Part shown: positions 17,137-25,805 of the stretch, piece by piece
Position numbering within the stretch: the stretch's first letter is position 1
Layout of the letters: each line of letters starts with the position of its first letter
Source: UBA11606 sp039188975
GTDB lineage: Bacteria > Actinomycetota > Acidimicrobiia > Acidimicrobiales > Aldehydirespiratoraceae
NCBI GenBank assembly: GCA_039188975.1
Contig: JBCCYT010000001.1
Coordinates: 1-64,000, forward strand
Length of the DNA stretch: 64,000 bases
Reading direction: 5' to 3'
Translations under genes and position numbers: made by a program
Notes under the pieces: model-generated
Told to the model about the DNA's origin: nothing
Seen by the model: the letters and a program-made list of their open reading frames with translations, nothing else
Databases searched by the model: none

Positions 17137-17964
17137 GTGCCGCAGTTCTCGGATCAGCTCGGTGCCCCCTTCGCAACCGGGCGCACCTCGAAGGTCTACG
17201 ACTTTGGCCCGGGTGCCGTCGTCAAGGTCCCCGGTCCCGATGTTCCCGCGGCCTGGCCGGCCCAAGAAGCCCGCCATACCGATGCCGTGCGAGCCCTCGG
17301 CGCGCCTGCTCCGAGTGTCCTCGACCTGGTACAAATCGACGGTCGGGACGCCATCGTGTTCGAGCGGGTCGACGGGCCGTCGATGTGGGAGGTCCTGCGT
17401 GCGTCGCCTGACCGTGCGTCGGAGCTCGGTTCGGAACTGGGACGTATCCACCTCGCCATCCTTGGCGCGGGCGTTCCGCTCGGGGTCGGCGGTCTCGTCG
17501 ACCGGATCGCTCTCAACCTCGAACAGGTCACCCATTTCGACGACGTCGAGCGGTCGCAGTCGTTTGCATGTCTGGCGTCCTTGCCTCGAGGCGCTGCGCT
17601 CTTGCATGGCGATCTCCACCCGGGGAACGTCCTGATGAGCACTCGGGGTCCGGTCGTCATCGACTGGTTCGACGCTGCGGTCGGGCATCCCGTTGCTGAC
17701 GTGATGCGGTCCTCGCTCCTCCTTCGCCCGTTCGACCGTGGTGCCGAGCGGCCCCACACCCCTGGTGGATCGGTCGAGATGCTGACGGCGTTGCACGGTG
17801 CCTACCTCGCGGCAATGGAGCCGATTGTCGGTGTTGCCGACACCTCGCTGGCGACATGGGAAGCCGTCGTCGCCGCCAGTCGACTCGCAGAGGGAGCCGA
17901 GGTCGACGAGCAGCCGCTGCTGGCGATCTGGCGGCACCGGCCCATGCCTGCGACGATTGGCTAA
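17137..17964 (+). CDS. aminoglycoside phosphotransferase (APH)-family kinase
   Basis: A 275-residue protein with the APH/choline kinase fold. It has an N-terminal nucleotide-binding lobe (GRTSKVYDFGPGAVVKV), the catalytic HGDLHPGNVL motif near residue 157 and the metal-binding VIDWFDAA near residue 172. Such enzymes phosphorylate small hydroxylated molecules; the substrate here is unknown and antibiotic resistance should not be assumed. The GTG start is set by the TACGGT hexamer 6 nt upstream. Its TAA stop overlaps the TAG stop of the convergent IMPase gene within the tetranucleotide CTAA. Confidence 0.8.
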   Translation: MPQFSDQLGAPFATGRTSKVYDFGPGAVVKVPGPDVPAAWPAQEARHTDAVRALGAPAPSVLDLVQIDGRDAIVFERVDGPSMWEVLRASPDRASELGSELGRIHLAILGAGVPLGVGGLVDRIALNLEQVTHFDDVERSQSFACLASLPRGAALLHGDLHPGNVLMSTRGPVVIDWFDAAVGHPVADVMRSSLLLRPFDRGAERPHTPGGSVEMLTALHGAYLAAMEPIVGVADTSLATWEAVVAASRLAEGAEVDEQPLLAIWRHRPMPATIG

Positions 17965-18773
17965 TCGGCGAGAACGGCTCGCAACGCTGCTTCGAGTCGA
18001 GGCGCCGTGGCGAGCGTGATGTCGTCGCGGGTCGCCGGGAGCGAGACGATTGCGCCTGCCTCCTGGGCGATGACGACGCCTGCCGCATAGTCGTAGATCT
18101 TGAGATCTCGCTCGAAGAACGCGTCGAGACGTCCCGCCCCGACCCAGCACAGGTTGAGCGCGGCTGATCCCATGCACCGGATGTCGCGAGCGGCGGGGAG
18201 CAGCCTCGTCAACACCACCGCTTGTTCGGCTCGAAGGTCAGCGTCGTAGGCAAAGCCCGTCCCGATCAACGCCTGGCCGAGTTCGCGGGCCGAGGACGCA
18301 ACCATGGCCTGGCCGTTGCACCGGGCACCTGCACCAACGGCCGCACCGTAGACGTCACCACGATGAATGTCGGCTACGGCGCCCGCCACGATCTCCCCGT
18401 CGATCGTTGCCGCGATACTGACCGAAACGACCGGGAGGTCATAGAGGAAGTTGACAGTGCCGTCGATGGGGTCGACGATCCAGCCGACATTGTTGGCGCC
18501 TTCGTCATCGCCGTATTCCTCGCCGACAATCGTCGATCCCGGAGCCCGTTGAAGGAGCGCGTTGCGGATGTGTCGCTCCGACTCCTGATCGGTGTGGGTC
18601 ACCACATCGGTCGGTGTGCTCTTCGTGGCAGCCGCAATGGCCTGGCCCTGCTGGGCCCGAACGAGTGCGGCAGCGCCGGCGGCAACTTCGGTTGCAACCA
18701 GTTCGAGGTGACGCGCTCGCTGAGCACTGGCGCTTGCGGGGTCAGCGCGTTCGGCGAGACGCGTGGGCGTCAT
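17961..18773 (-). CDS. inositol monophosphatase family phosphatase
   Basis: A 270-residue Mg-dependent, Li-sensitive-type sugar phosphatase. The metal-binding motifs are GEEYGDDEG, WIVDPIDGTVNF near residue 95-106, and a C-terminal IYDYAAGVVIAQEAGA. The ATG at 18773 is one base after the DeoR stop, so it is the last gene of the dehydrogenase-DeoR-phosphatase operon. A role in dephosphorylating a polyol or sugar phosphate fits the context. Some actinobacterial histidinol-phosphatases (HisN) belong to this family and no other HisN candidate is in the window, but nothing in the sequence favours that function. Confidence 0.85.
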   Translation of the reverse strand: MTPTRLAERADPASASAQRARHLELVATEVAAGAAALVRAQQGQAIAAATKSTPTDVVTHTDQESERHIRNALLQRAPGSTIVGEEYGDDEGANNVGWIVDPIDGTVNFLYDLPVVSVSIAATIDGEIVAGAVADIHRGDVYGAAVGAGARCNGQAMVASSARELGQALIGTGFAYDADLRAEQAVVLTRLLPAARDIRCMGSAALNLCWVGAGRLDAFFERDLKIYDYAAGVVIAQEAGAIVSLPATRDDITLATAPRLEAALRAVLAD

Positions 18774-18774
18774 C

Positions 18775-19572
18775 TCAGGCGACCAGCACCGCAGTGCCGA
18801 GCGCCTCGATTGCGTCGAGGGTGTCGCGCGGCACGTCGGTGTTGGTGACGAGCACGTCGACCTCGGACCACTCAGCGAAGCGGATGAAATGATCCTGGCC
18901 GAGCTTTGAATGGTCGACCAGCGCAACCACTCGACGGGCCGCTCGCATCATCGCCTGCTTGAGGGCTGCCTCCTCGCGATACGGCGTCGTGAGGCCGGCC
19001 TCGGGAGACATCCCATCGGAGCTGATGAACAAGGTGTCGACATTGAGCGGCTCGAGACTGGTCGCGGCTTGTGCATCGACCATTGCCAAGGTGTTCTTGC
19101 GCACGGTTCCGCCGATCACCACGAGTTCGAGATGCTCGTACTCGGCGAGGACCTGCGCCGTCGGCAGCGAGTTGGTCACGACCGTGAGTGAACACGAACC
19201 CGGGAGTGCCTCTGCAAATCGAGTCAGGGTCGAGCCCGAGTCGATGATGACGGTCCCGTGTTCGGGCAGCTCATTGACGGCCACGTTCGCCAGCCGGCGC
19301 TTCTCGGCGTCGTGTTGATCGTCGCGTACGGAGAGCAGCGGTTCGAAGTCGTCGGTCTCCCAGGGGATCGCACCCCCGTGGACTCGGCGCACGATCTGCT
19401 GCGCCTGGAGGTCGGAGAGATCGCGTCGAATCGTCTCGGTGGTGACGCCGAAGCGGTCCGCGAGTTCGGCCACCTCGACTCTGCCCGATGCGAGTGTGGT
19501 CGCGGCGATCTCCCGCTGGCGCTCGGTCTGAAACAGCGCTGGCGGTGCTGGGTCAGCGAGGTGGTCGGCCAT
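18775..19572 (-). CDS. DeoR family transcriptional regulator of polyol catabolism
   Basis: A 265-residue repressor-type protein. An N-terminal DeoR winged helix (TERQREIAATTLASGRVEVA, then LADRFGVTTETIRRDLSDLQ, and VHGGAIP after the wing) is followed by a sugar-phosphate-sensing domain with DSGSTLTRFAEAL and VVIGGTVRKNTLAMV. The ATG at 19572 has a GGAAGGA ribosome site. It overlaps the end of the dehydrogenase gene by 20 bp. The inverted repeat over the dehydrogenase promoter (21061-21086) is its likely operator, and it may also act on the divergent ABC transporter. Confidence 0.9.
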   Translation of the reverse strand: MADHLADPAPPALFQTERQREIAATTLASGRVEVAELADRFGVTTETIRRDLSDLQAQQIVRRVHGGAIPWETDDFEPLLSVRDDQHDAEKRRLANVAVNELPEHGTVIIDSGSTLTRFAEALPGSCSLTVVTNSLPTAQVLAEYEHLELVVIGGTVRKNTLAMVDAQAATSLEPLNVDTLFISSDGMSPEAGLTTPYREEAALKQAMMRAARRVVALVDHSKLGQDHFIRFAEWSEVDVLVTNTDVPRDTLDAIEALGTAVLVA

Positions 19573-21037
19573 CGAGATGTGATCCTTCCGCGAGGACGGC
19601 AGCGATGGCCGAGCGTACTCCCTGCTCTCGGAGGTGGCGGACCGCATCGACGAACGCCCCTGCGAACCGATCGGCGCCGGCCAGATCGTCTCCGAAGACC
19701 GTCGTGAAGGCCAAGAACTGGCGGGGATCATCGAGCGAAGCGTTGGCGAAACGCTGCGCCTCGTCGAGATGGGCGTCTGGAGCGAGGCCGTCCCGTGGGC
19801 CGCTCAGATACACACACCAGGCGGCGAGGGCCAGAGCGCTGAGCCGAATCGGGCCTCCGGCCACGAGCTGAGCCCGAACCGTCGGCAAAAGGAACTTCGG
19901 GAACTTCGAACTTCCATCGAGACAGAGTCGGCTGATCTGGTCGCCGATGCTCGGGTTCGAGAAGCGTTCGAGCAAGCTGTCGATGTAGTCGTCGACCGAG
20001 ATCCCGGTGATCGGAGGGAGGACCGGTTGCGCTTCTTCGGTGAGGAACACCTCGAGGAACGATCGTAGGTGTGCGGCGCCGAGCGCCCGGTCGACCGTTT
20101 CGAGACCGTCGAGGGCGGCGAGATAGGCGAGACACGAGTGGCCAGCGTTGAGGAGCCGCAACTTCATCACCTCATAGGGTTCGACGTCGGAGGTGGTGAG
20201 GACATCGAGCCGTTCCAACGGCATGCGGCTGCTGGCGAAGGCGTCTTCGACGACCCACTGACGGAAGGGCTCAGTGGCCACCGGCCATCGATCGAGGACG
20301 CCGCACTCCGCCGCGAGCCAGCTGCGATCGTGGTCGGTGGTGGCCGGTGTGATCCGGTCGACCATGCTGTTCGGGAACGTGACCTCATGCTCGATCCACT
20401 GGGCCAGGCGGGGGTCGTAGCGCTCGGCCACGCCGAGTGCGGCGGTGCGGGCAACGCGCCCGTTCCCGATGACGTTGTCGCAGCTCAAGACGGTGATCCC
20501 CGACGCCCCGATTCGGCGCCGTCGGTCGAGACCGGCGACCAAGAGTCCGAACGCCGACCGGTCGTCGGCATTGGCCGATGTGGCGATGAAGGCACCGGTG
20601 AGGTCATCGACGGGATAGCCGCCCTCGGTCACCGTCAACGACACCACCGAGGTGGTTGGCGCAGCGATGGCGTCGACGAGTTGCTGTGGATCAGGTACCG
20701 CGTGGACATAGTCGATGATGCTGCCGATGATGCGGGCGTCGACCTCGCTCGGCCCGCGGGTGATGAGGGTGTAGAGATGGTCCTGGTCATGGAGGACCCG
20801 AGCCATGTGCGCGTCGCTCGGCAGCACGCCAGCGCCGGTGATCGCCCAGGTGGTCTCTCCCTGTGCGCAGAGTTCATCGGCGTAGGTTGCGAGATGGGCG
20901 CGGTGGAACCCCCCGACACCGAGGTGCACGATCCCCGCCGTGAGGGCGTGGCGGTCGTACCGAGGGATCGCCAAGGCCGGAGAGAGCGAACCGAGCGTCG
21001 ATGACGACAACGGAACGGGTGTGGGTGAATCGGGCAC
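19553..21037 (-). CDS. mannitol 2-dehydrogenase / fructuronate reductase family polyol dehydrogenase
   Basis: A 494-residue long-chain polyol dehydrogenase that oxidises a sugar alcohol (mannitol, arabinitol or similar) to a ketose with NAD(P). The Rossmann start IVHLGVGGFHRAHLATYADEL, LSCDNVIGNG, and the catalytic region EPYEVMKLRLLNAGHSCLAYL with the conserved Lys are family marks. Length matches family members of about 480-500. The GTG at 21037 is preceded by TAGCGT at 8 nt. It is divergent from a sugar/polyol ABC importer, which suggests the imported substrate is a polyol. The exact substrate is not determined. Confidence 0.9.
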   Translation of the reverse strand: MPDSPTPVPLSSSTLGSLSPALAIPRYDRHALTAGIVHLGVGGFHRAHLATYADELCAQGETTWAITGAGVLPSDAHMARVLHDQDHLYTLITRGPSEVDARIIGSIIDYVHAVPDPQQLVDAIAAPTTSVVSLTVTEGGYPVDDLTGAFIATSANADDRSAFGLLVAGLDRRRRIGASGITVLSCDNVIGNGRVARTAALGVAERYDPRLAQWIEHEVTFPNSMVDRITPATTDHDRSWLAAECGVLDRWPVATEPFRQWVVEDAFASSRMPLERLDVLTTSDVEPYEVMKLRLLNAGHSCLAYLAALDGLETVDRALGAAHLRSFLEVFLTEEAQPVLPPITGISVDDYIDSLLERFSNPSIGDQISRLCLDGSSKFPKFLLPTVRAQLVAGGPIRLSALALAAWCVYLSGPRDGLAPDAHLDEAQRFANASLDDPRQFLAFTTVFGDDLAGADRFAGAFVDAVRHLREQGVRSAIAAVLAEGSHLDGRPPR

Positions 21038-21045
21038 GGCGACGG

Positions 21046-21086
21046 ACGCTATATCAACATAAACACAGATTCAACCCTCTGTGTTT
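21046..21086 (-). promoter_or_regulatory. polyol operon promoter with overlapping inverted-repeat operator
   Basis: Reading leftwards: -35 TTGAAT (21074-21069), a 17-bp spacer, -10 TAGCGT (21051-21046), then 8 nt to the GTG at 21037. An 8-bp inverted repeat AAACACAG (21061-21068) / CTGTGTTT (21079-21086) covers the -35 region and spacer. This placement is what a repressor site would need, and the DeoR regulator two genes down is the obvious candidate. Confidence 0.65.
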
Positions 21087-21170
21087 CGACTATCTCACCC
21101 TAACCTGGCCGGAAGTCCCGAGTTTGGGCCCGAATGCTTGGATCCTCGTAACATAAAAACAACATAGAGC

Positions 21171-21199
21171 TTGACAAACCAACATGAAGCCAACTAGAT
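21171..21199 (+). promoter_or_regulatory. promoter of the polyol ABC transporter operon
   Basis: TTGACA (21171-21176), 17-bp spacer, CTAGAT (21194-21199) gives a good sigma-70-type promoter with an untranslated leader of about 65 nt before the ATG at 21271. ACATAAA-containing repeats at 21057 and 21151 lie in the same 230-bp divergent region and may serve joint regulation. Confidence 0.6.
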
Positions 21200-21270
21200 C
21201 TTGACGCCAGCATCCATGGGGGGAGATGCCGTCTCTCCTCGTGCCCGTGCCAAAGACCCGGAGGAGATCC

Positions 21271-22674
21271 ATGACCAACAGCACAAGCCGAGGGCGCAAT
21301 CCCTGGCTTTTGATCCTGAGCCTGCTCGCTGCGTTCTCGTTGATCGCAGCGGCGTGTGGCGATGATGACGACGATGCGGCGTCTGGTGACGACGCGTCCG
21401 AGTCCGATTCAGCGTCGTCGAGCGACATGGCTGATGACAGTGGCGAGAGCCGCTCCATCACCGTGGCCCTCGTCGGCAACGACAACATCACCCGCATGGG
21501 TGAACTCGCAGCGGAGTACTTCACGCCCGAGACCGGCATCGAGGTGAACCTGACGGTGCTCGACGAGCAGACCCTGCGCGAGGTCACCACCCGTGACGTG
21601 GGCGCTGGCGGCGAGCAGTTCGACGTCGTCCAGATCGGTATGTACGAGACCCCGCAGTTTGGCGCCAATGGCTGGCTCGTCGGCCTCAACGACCTCGCAG
21701 CGGCCTCTGACACCTACGACATCGACGACCTGATCCCGGCCGTCCGCAACGGTCTCTCGGTCGACGGCGAGCTCTACGCATCGCCGTTCTACGCCGAGTC
21801 GTCGTTCGTCATGTACCGCTCGGACATCATCGACAACATGCCGGCCGCTCCCACGTGGGAAGAGGTCGCCGCGATCGCCCGAGAGGTCGACACCGAAGAG
21901 ATGGCTGGCATCTGTCTGCGCGGCAAGCCCGGCTGGGGTGACCTCGGCGCGGCCTTCACCACGGTGCTCAACACCTTCGGTGGCACGTGGTGGCTCGCCA
22001 ACGACGACGGCTCCATCGGTGCCTCACAGGTCGACCAGCCCGAGTTCGCCGAAGCGCTGAACTTCTACGTCGACCTGCTCAACGACGCTGGTGAAGACGA
22101 CGCCGCCAACTCGAGCTTCAACGAGTGCAAGACGCTGTACGAAGAGGGCAAGGTCGCCATGTGGTACGACGCCACTGTTGCCGCCAGCCTCTTCCCGGAT
22201 GACGTGGTCGCCAACACCGCCTTCGCCCTCGCTCCGACCAAGGAGACCGAGGCCTCCGGCTGGCTCTGGGCCTGGACCCTCGCCATCCCGGTCAGCACCA
22301 CCGATCAGGACGCCGCCTGGCAGTTCATCGACTGGGCGACCAACGCCGACTACCACGAGCTCATTGCGAGTGAAGACGGCTGGCGCGCCGTGCCACCCGG
22401 CACCCGCACCTCGCTCTACGAGCGCCCCGAGTATCTCGAGGCAGCCGAAGCTTTCGCCCAGCGCACCCTCGACGCCATGCTCGCCGCACCGATCGACAAC
22501 CCCGGTACCACGCCGCGGCCCGGTCTTCCCGGCGTGCAGTACGTGGGCGTTCCTGAGTTCCAAGACGTCGGGACCCGTTGCACCGAGCTCTTCTCGGCGG
22601 CGATCGCTGGCTCGATGAGCGTCGACGATGCGCTTGCCGACTGCCACATCATCGCATCGGAAGTGAGCAACTAG
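21271..22674 (+). CDS. extracellular solute-binding lipoprotein of a sugar/polyol ABC importer
   Basis: A 467-residue family 1 solute-binding protein. The signal peptide ends in the lipobox LIAAAC with lipidated Cys29, followed by a very acidic Asp/Ser-rich linker that tethers the protein to the membrane. The mature part has the family pattern (TGIEVNLTVLDEQTLREV, FDVVQIGMYETPQF, LYASPFYAESSFVMYRSD). The ATG at 21271 has a GGAGGAGATCC ribosome site. Two hairpins follow the gene before the permease gene, a common way to keep binding protein mRNA in excess. Context with a mannitol-type dehydrogenase suggests a polyol ligand. Confidence 0.93.
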   Translation: MTNSTSRGRNPWLLILSLLAAFSLIAAACGDDDDDAASGDDASESDSASSSDMADDSGESRSITVALVGNDNITRMGELAAEYFTPETGIEVNLTVLDEQTLREVTTRDVGAGGEQFDVVQIGMYETPQFGANGWLVGLNDLAAASDTYDIDDLIPAVRNGLSVDGELYASPFYAESSFVMYRSDIIDNMPAAPTWEEVAAIAREVDTEEMAGICLRGKPGWGDLGAAFTTVLNTFGGTWWLANDDGSIGASQVDQPEFAEALNFYVDLLNDAGEDDAANSSFNECKTLYEEGKVAMWYDATVAASLFPDDVVANTAFALAPTKETEASGWLWAWTLAIPVSTTDQDAAWQFIDWATNADYHELIASEDGWRAVPPGTRTSLYERPEYLEAAEAFAQRTLDAMLAAPIDNPGTTPRPGLPGVQYVGVPEFQDVGTRCTELFSAAIAGSMSVDDALADCHIIASEVSN

Positions 22675-22687
22675 GGGTTCACACAAG

Positions 22688-22767
22688 GTCACGCGCCACC
22701 GCAGGTTGCGTGACAGAAGCCAACACTGGGACCCTGTCCGGCCGGGCGTTTCCACGCCCGGCCGGAC
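22688..22767 (+). other. two intercistronic hairpins between binding protein and permease genes
   Basis: The first has GTCACGC (22688-22694) pairing with GCGTGAC (22708-22714). The second has a perfect 13-bp stem: GTCCGGCCGGGCG (22736-22748), a 6-nt loop and the complement at 22755-22767. No T-run follows, so the hairpins are more likely to protect the upstream mRNA from 3' decay, or to dampen read-through, than to terminate fully. Confidence 0.65.
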
Positions 22768-22806
22768 ATGTCTCACACCGGCCGCGACGACACCAGGGGG
22801 AGTGGT

Positions 22807-23754
22807 ATGGCGAACGCCGACGTCGAGCGCGAACTCGACACACAGGACGAGGCTCGCACTCGCGAGATCAAGCGTCTGGAACGCCGAGAAGGATGGAAAC
22901 GGCGCCTGCCGATTCTTCCCGCGCTGCTCTTCACCATCGTGGTGACGCAGATCCCGTTCCTGTTCACGCTGTTCTACAGCCTGACCGACTGGCGCATCGA
23001 CAAGGTCGAGCCTCGGCAGTTCATCGGCCTCGACAACTACACCGGGCTGACATCGGAGAGCGAGAAGTTCTTCCGCGAGGCGGCGTGGGTCAGCGTTCAG
23101 ATGACGGTGATGGCGGTCCTTTTCTCACTGCTTGTCGGCACCGCGCTCGCCTTGCTCCTCGATCGGAAGTTCTTCGGCCAGGGGTTCATCCGCACCTTGC
23201 TCATCACCCCGTTCCTCGTGATGCCGGTCGTCGCCGGCCTCATGTGGAAAACACAGATGCTCAACTTCAACTTCGGCATCATCAACTGGCTCCTCAACGG
23301 CCTCGGCCAGGATTCCGTCGAGTTCGCGACCCGGTATCCGATGGCGTCGGTGATCGTCGTGCTCGTCTGGCAGTGGAGCCCGTTCATGATGCTGATCGTG
23401 CTCGCCGGTCTCCAGGGGCAGGACCAGTCGGTCCTCGAGGCGGCTCGAGTCGACGGTGCGACGACCTTCGGCATCTTCCGGCAGATCACCTTGCCCCAAC
23501 TCCGGCCCTTCCTCGAGTTGGGAACGTTGCTCGGCGCGATCTATCTGATCCAGGTGTACGACCACATCGAGGTGATCGTCGGCGGCCAGCCCGGCGCCAA
23601 CAACCTGCCGTTCTACATCGCGCAACGATCGATCGGCGGCGGCAACCGGTTCGGTCTGGCCTCCTCGTACTCGATCATCGTGGTCATCGCATCGATCATC
23701 ATCGCCAATATCGGACTCCGGGTGCTGTCCAACCTGCTGGAGGACAACTCGTGA
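22807..23754 (+). CDS. sugar/polyol ABC transporter permease, MalF-like
   Basis: A 315-residue inner membrane permease with six predicted helices, the first being LLFTIVVTQIPFLFTLFYSL. The EAA loop that contacts the ATPase reads EAARVDGATTFGIFRQITLP near residue 215. The ATG at 22807 is preferred over the ATG at 22768 because AGGGGGA precedes it by about 6 nt and the longer start lies in the hairpin region. It is followed by the second permease with a TGATG overlap. Confidence 0.93.
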   Translation: MANADVERELDTQDEARTREIKRLERREGWKRRLPILPALLFTIVVTQIPFLFTLFYSLTDWRIDKVEPRQFIGLDNYTGLTSESEKFFREAAWVSVQMTVMAVLFSLLVGTALALLLDRKFFGQGFIRTLLITPFLVMPVVAGLMWKTQMLNFNFGIINWLLNGLGQDSVEFATRYPMASVIVVLVWQWSPFMMLIVLAGLQGQDQSVLEAARVDGATTFGIFRQITLPQLRPFLELGTLLGAIYLIQVYDHIEVIVGGQPGANNLPFYIAQRSIGGGNRFGLASSYSIIVVIASIIIANIGLRVLSNLLEDNS

Positions 23755-24623
23755 TGGCCATGTTCACCCGTGCCCCCAAAGCCGAGCCGATCCTCGGCCA
23801 GAACCGCGCCGTCGCCCATCTGCTGTCGTTTCTGACATGGATCATCGGGCTGGTGTTCTTCTTCCCGCTCTTTTGGCTGACGATCAATGGCTTCAAAGAG
23901 GAGTCGGTCGCCAGCGGCGACCCCACCCTGAACTTCGATCCGACGCTTGATCAGTTCCGGGAGGTGACGGAGTCCAACTCCGGCCTGCTCAGCTTCGGTG
24001 AAGCGTTCGGCAACTCGTTCTGGATCGTGCTGATCTCGACGGTGCTGGTCATGGTGCTCGCCATCCCGGCCGCCTATGCGCTGTCGATCCGGCCGATGAA
24101 GCGATGGCGCGACATCCTGTTCTTTTTCATCTCGACGAAGTTCCTCCCGATCGTCGGCATCATCATGCCGGTCTGGATCATCGCCCGAGACCTGGACCTG
24201 CTCGGGACCCGGACCGTGCTCGTCGTCCTCTACACCGCGATGAACCTTCCGCTCGCGGTCTGGATGCTGCGGTCGTTCTTCGCCGAGGTCCCGAAGGAGT
24301 TGCTCGAGGCCGCGCAAATCGACGGGTGCAGCCTGCTGGGGCAGATCCGTCAGGTCCTCTTGCCGATCGTGGCACCGGGGGTCGCCGCCACCGCGCTGCT
24401 GTGCGTGATCTTCGCGTGGAATGAGTTCTTCTTTGCCCTGCAGCTGAATCCGACCGGCGCATCGACCATTCCGGTGTGGGTCAACTCCCAGCAGAAGTTC
24501 CAGGGCCAGTTCATCGCCTCCCTGAGCGCCGCATCGGTGTTGGCGACCCTGCCCGTGGTGCTTGCCGGCTGGGTGGCCCAGAAGCGCATGATTCGTGGCC
24601 TCGCGATGGGAGCCATCAAGTGA
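23754..24623 (+). CDS. sugar/polyol ABC transporter permease, MalG-like
   Basis: A 289-residue permease with six helices (FLTWIIGLVFFFPLFWLTI first) and an EAA loop LLEAAQIDGCSLLGQIRQV near residue 185. Start choice: ATG at 23754, sharing a base with the stop of the previous gene and preceded by CTGGAGGA. An in-frame GTG at 23751 or ATG at 23760 are alternatives. It forms the channel with the preceding permease. Confidence 0.92.
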   Translation: MAMFTRAPKAEPILGQNRAVAHLLSFLTWIIGLVFFFPLFWLTINGFKEESVASGDPTLNFDPTLDQFREVTESNSGLLSFGEAFGNSFWIVLISTVLVMVLAIPAAYALSIRPMKRWRDILFFFISTKFLPIVGIIMPVWIIARDLDLLGTRTVLVVLYTAMNLPLAVWMLRSFFAEVPKELLEAAQIDGCSLLGQIRQVLLPIVAPGVAATALLCVIFAWNEFFFALQLNPTGASTIPVWVNSQQKFQGQFIASLSAASVLATLPVVLAGWVAQKRMIRGLAMGAIK

Positions 24624-24656
24624 CCGAAACGCTCATCTCCTCGAAGGGAGTCCGTC

Positions 24657-25736
24657 ATGGCTGACGTCCGCTATGACTCCGCATCTCGCATCTACCCAGG
24701 CACCGAAACCCCGGCGGTCGACGCCTTGAGTCTCGACATCGCTGATGGTGAGTTGCTGGTGCTCGTCGGCCCGTCCGGGTCGGGCAAGTCGACCGCGCTG
24801 CGCATGCTTGCCGGTCTCGAGACCGTCAACCGCGGCGGCATCTTCATCAATGACGTCGATGTCACGTTGACGCCGCCCCAGGACCGCGACATCGCAATGG
24901 TGTTCCAGAACTACGCGCTCTATCCGAGCATGACCGTTGGCCAGAACATGGGTTTCGCGCTGAAGCAAGCGAAGGTCCCCAAAGAGGAACGGGATCGCAA
25001 GGTCCGAGAAGCGGCCCGGATTCTCGACCTCGAGGAGTACCTCGACCGCAAGCCCAAGAATCTCTCCGGCGGTCAACGCCAACGGGTGGCGATGGGTCGC
25101 GCGATCGTGCGGGAGCCTCAGGTGTTCTTGATGGACGAGCCGCTGTCAAACCTCGACGCCAAGCTCCGTGTGCAGACTCGTACCGAGCTCGCCGACCTGC
25201 AGGCGCGTCTGGGCGTGACCACGGTGTACGTCACGCACGATCAGGTTGAGGCGATGACGATGGGCCACCGGGTGGCGGTGCTCAACTTCGGGGTGCTGCA
25301 GCAGGTCGACACTCCGTCGGTGCTCTACGCCAAGCCGAAGAATCGATTTGTCGCCGGATTCATCGGCTCCCCGGCGATGAACCTCGTCGACGTCGAGCCG
25401 ACGGATGGGGCTGTGATGCTTGGCGAGATGTCGGTGCCGCTGACGCCATCGATGCAGCAGGGGCTCCGGAGCGGTGCGGTGGGCCAGCACACCATTGGAA
25501 TTCGGCCCGAGCATCTCGCGATCGGTGCGGACGGGGTCGGGGGCGAGGTTGTGGTTGTCGAGGAGCTTGGTTCGGAGTCGTTCCTGCACGTGGTCATCGA
25601 GCATCAGGGTGCGTCGCTCACCCTGCAGGTCCGAGCCGAAGGGGAAACGTCGATCCGGCGAGGCGATCGGGTTCGGGTTGGGGTCGATGGGCCGGTCCAC
25701 CTCTTCTCGCCCGACGGCGAACGAGTCGGTGACTGA
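24657..25736 (+). CDS. ABC transporter ATP-binding protein, MsmK/UgpC type
   Basis: A 359-residue ATPase that powers the importer. It has Walker A GPSGSGKST (about residue 37), Q-loop VFQNYALYPSM, signature LSGGQRQRVAMGRAIV, Walker B VFLMDEPLSNLDAKLR and H-loop YVTHDQVEAM, followed by a C-terminal regulatory TOBE-like domain (TIGIRPEHLAIG). Length and C-terminal domain match the multi-sugar CUT1 class. It is the last gene of the transporter operon. Confidence 0.94.
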   Translation: MADVRYDSASRIYPGTETPAVDALSLDIADGELLVLVGPSGSGKSTALRMLAGLETVNRGGIFINDVDVTLTPPQDRDIAMVFQNYALYPSMTVGQNMGFALKQAKVPKEERDRKVREAARILDLEEYLDRKPKNLSGGQRQRVAMGRAIVREPQVFLMDEPLSNLDAKLRVQTRTELADLQARLGVTTVYVTHDQVEAMTMGHRVAVLNFGVLQQVDTPSVLYAKPKNRFVAGFIGSPAMNLVDVEPTDGAVMLGEMSVPLTPSMQQGLRSGAVGQHTIGIRPEHLAIGADGVGGEVVVVEELGSESFLHVVIEHQGASLTLQVRAEGETSIRRGDRVRVGVDGPVHLFSPDGERVGD

Positions 25737-25805
25737 TCGTTCGGACCATCCGTAGCCCGAGGCAACCCTCCTCGTCTGGGTGCTGCGGGTGGTTCGAGCG
25801 GTGGA

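Noticed and set aside
17137..17964. Aminoglycoside resistance gene
   Set aside because: Only the general APH kinase fold is visible; the genomic context is housekeeping and no resistance-specific motif or mobile element is present.
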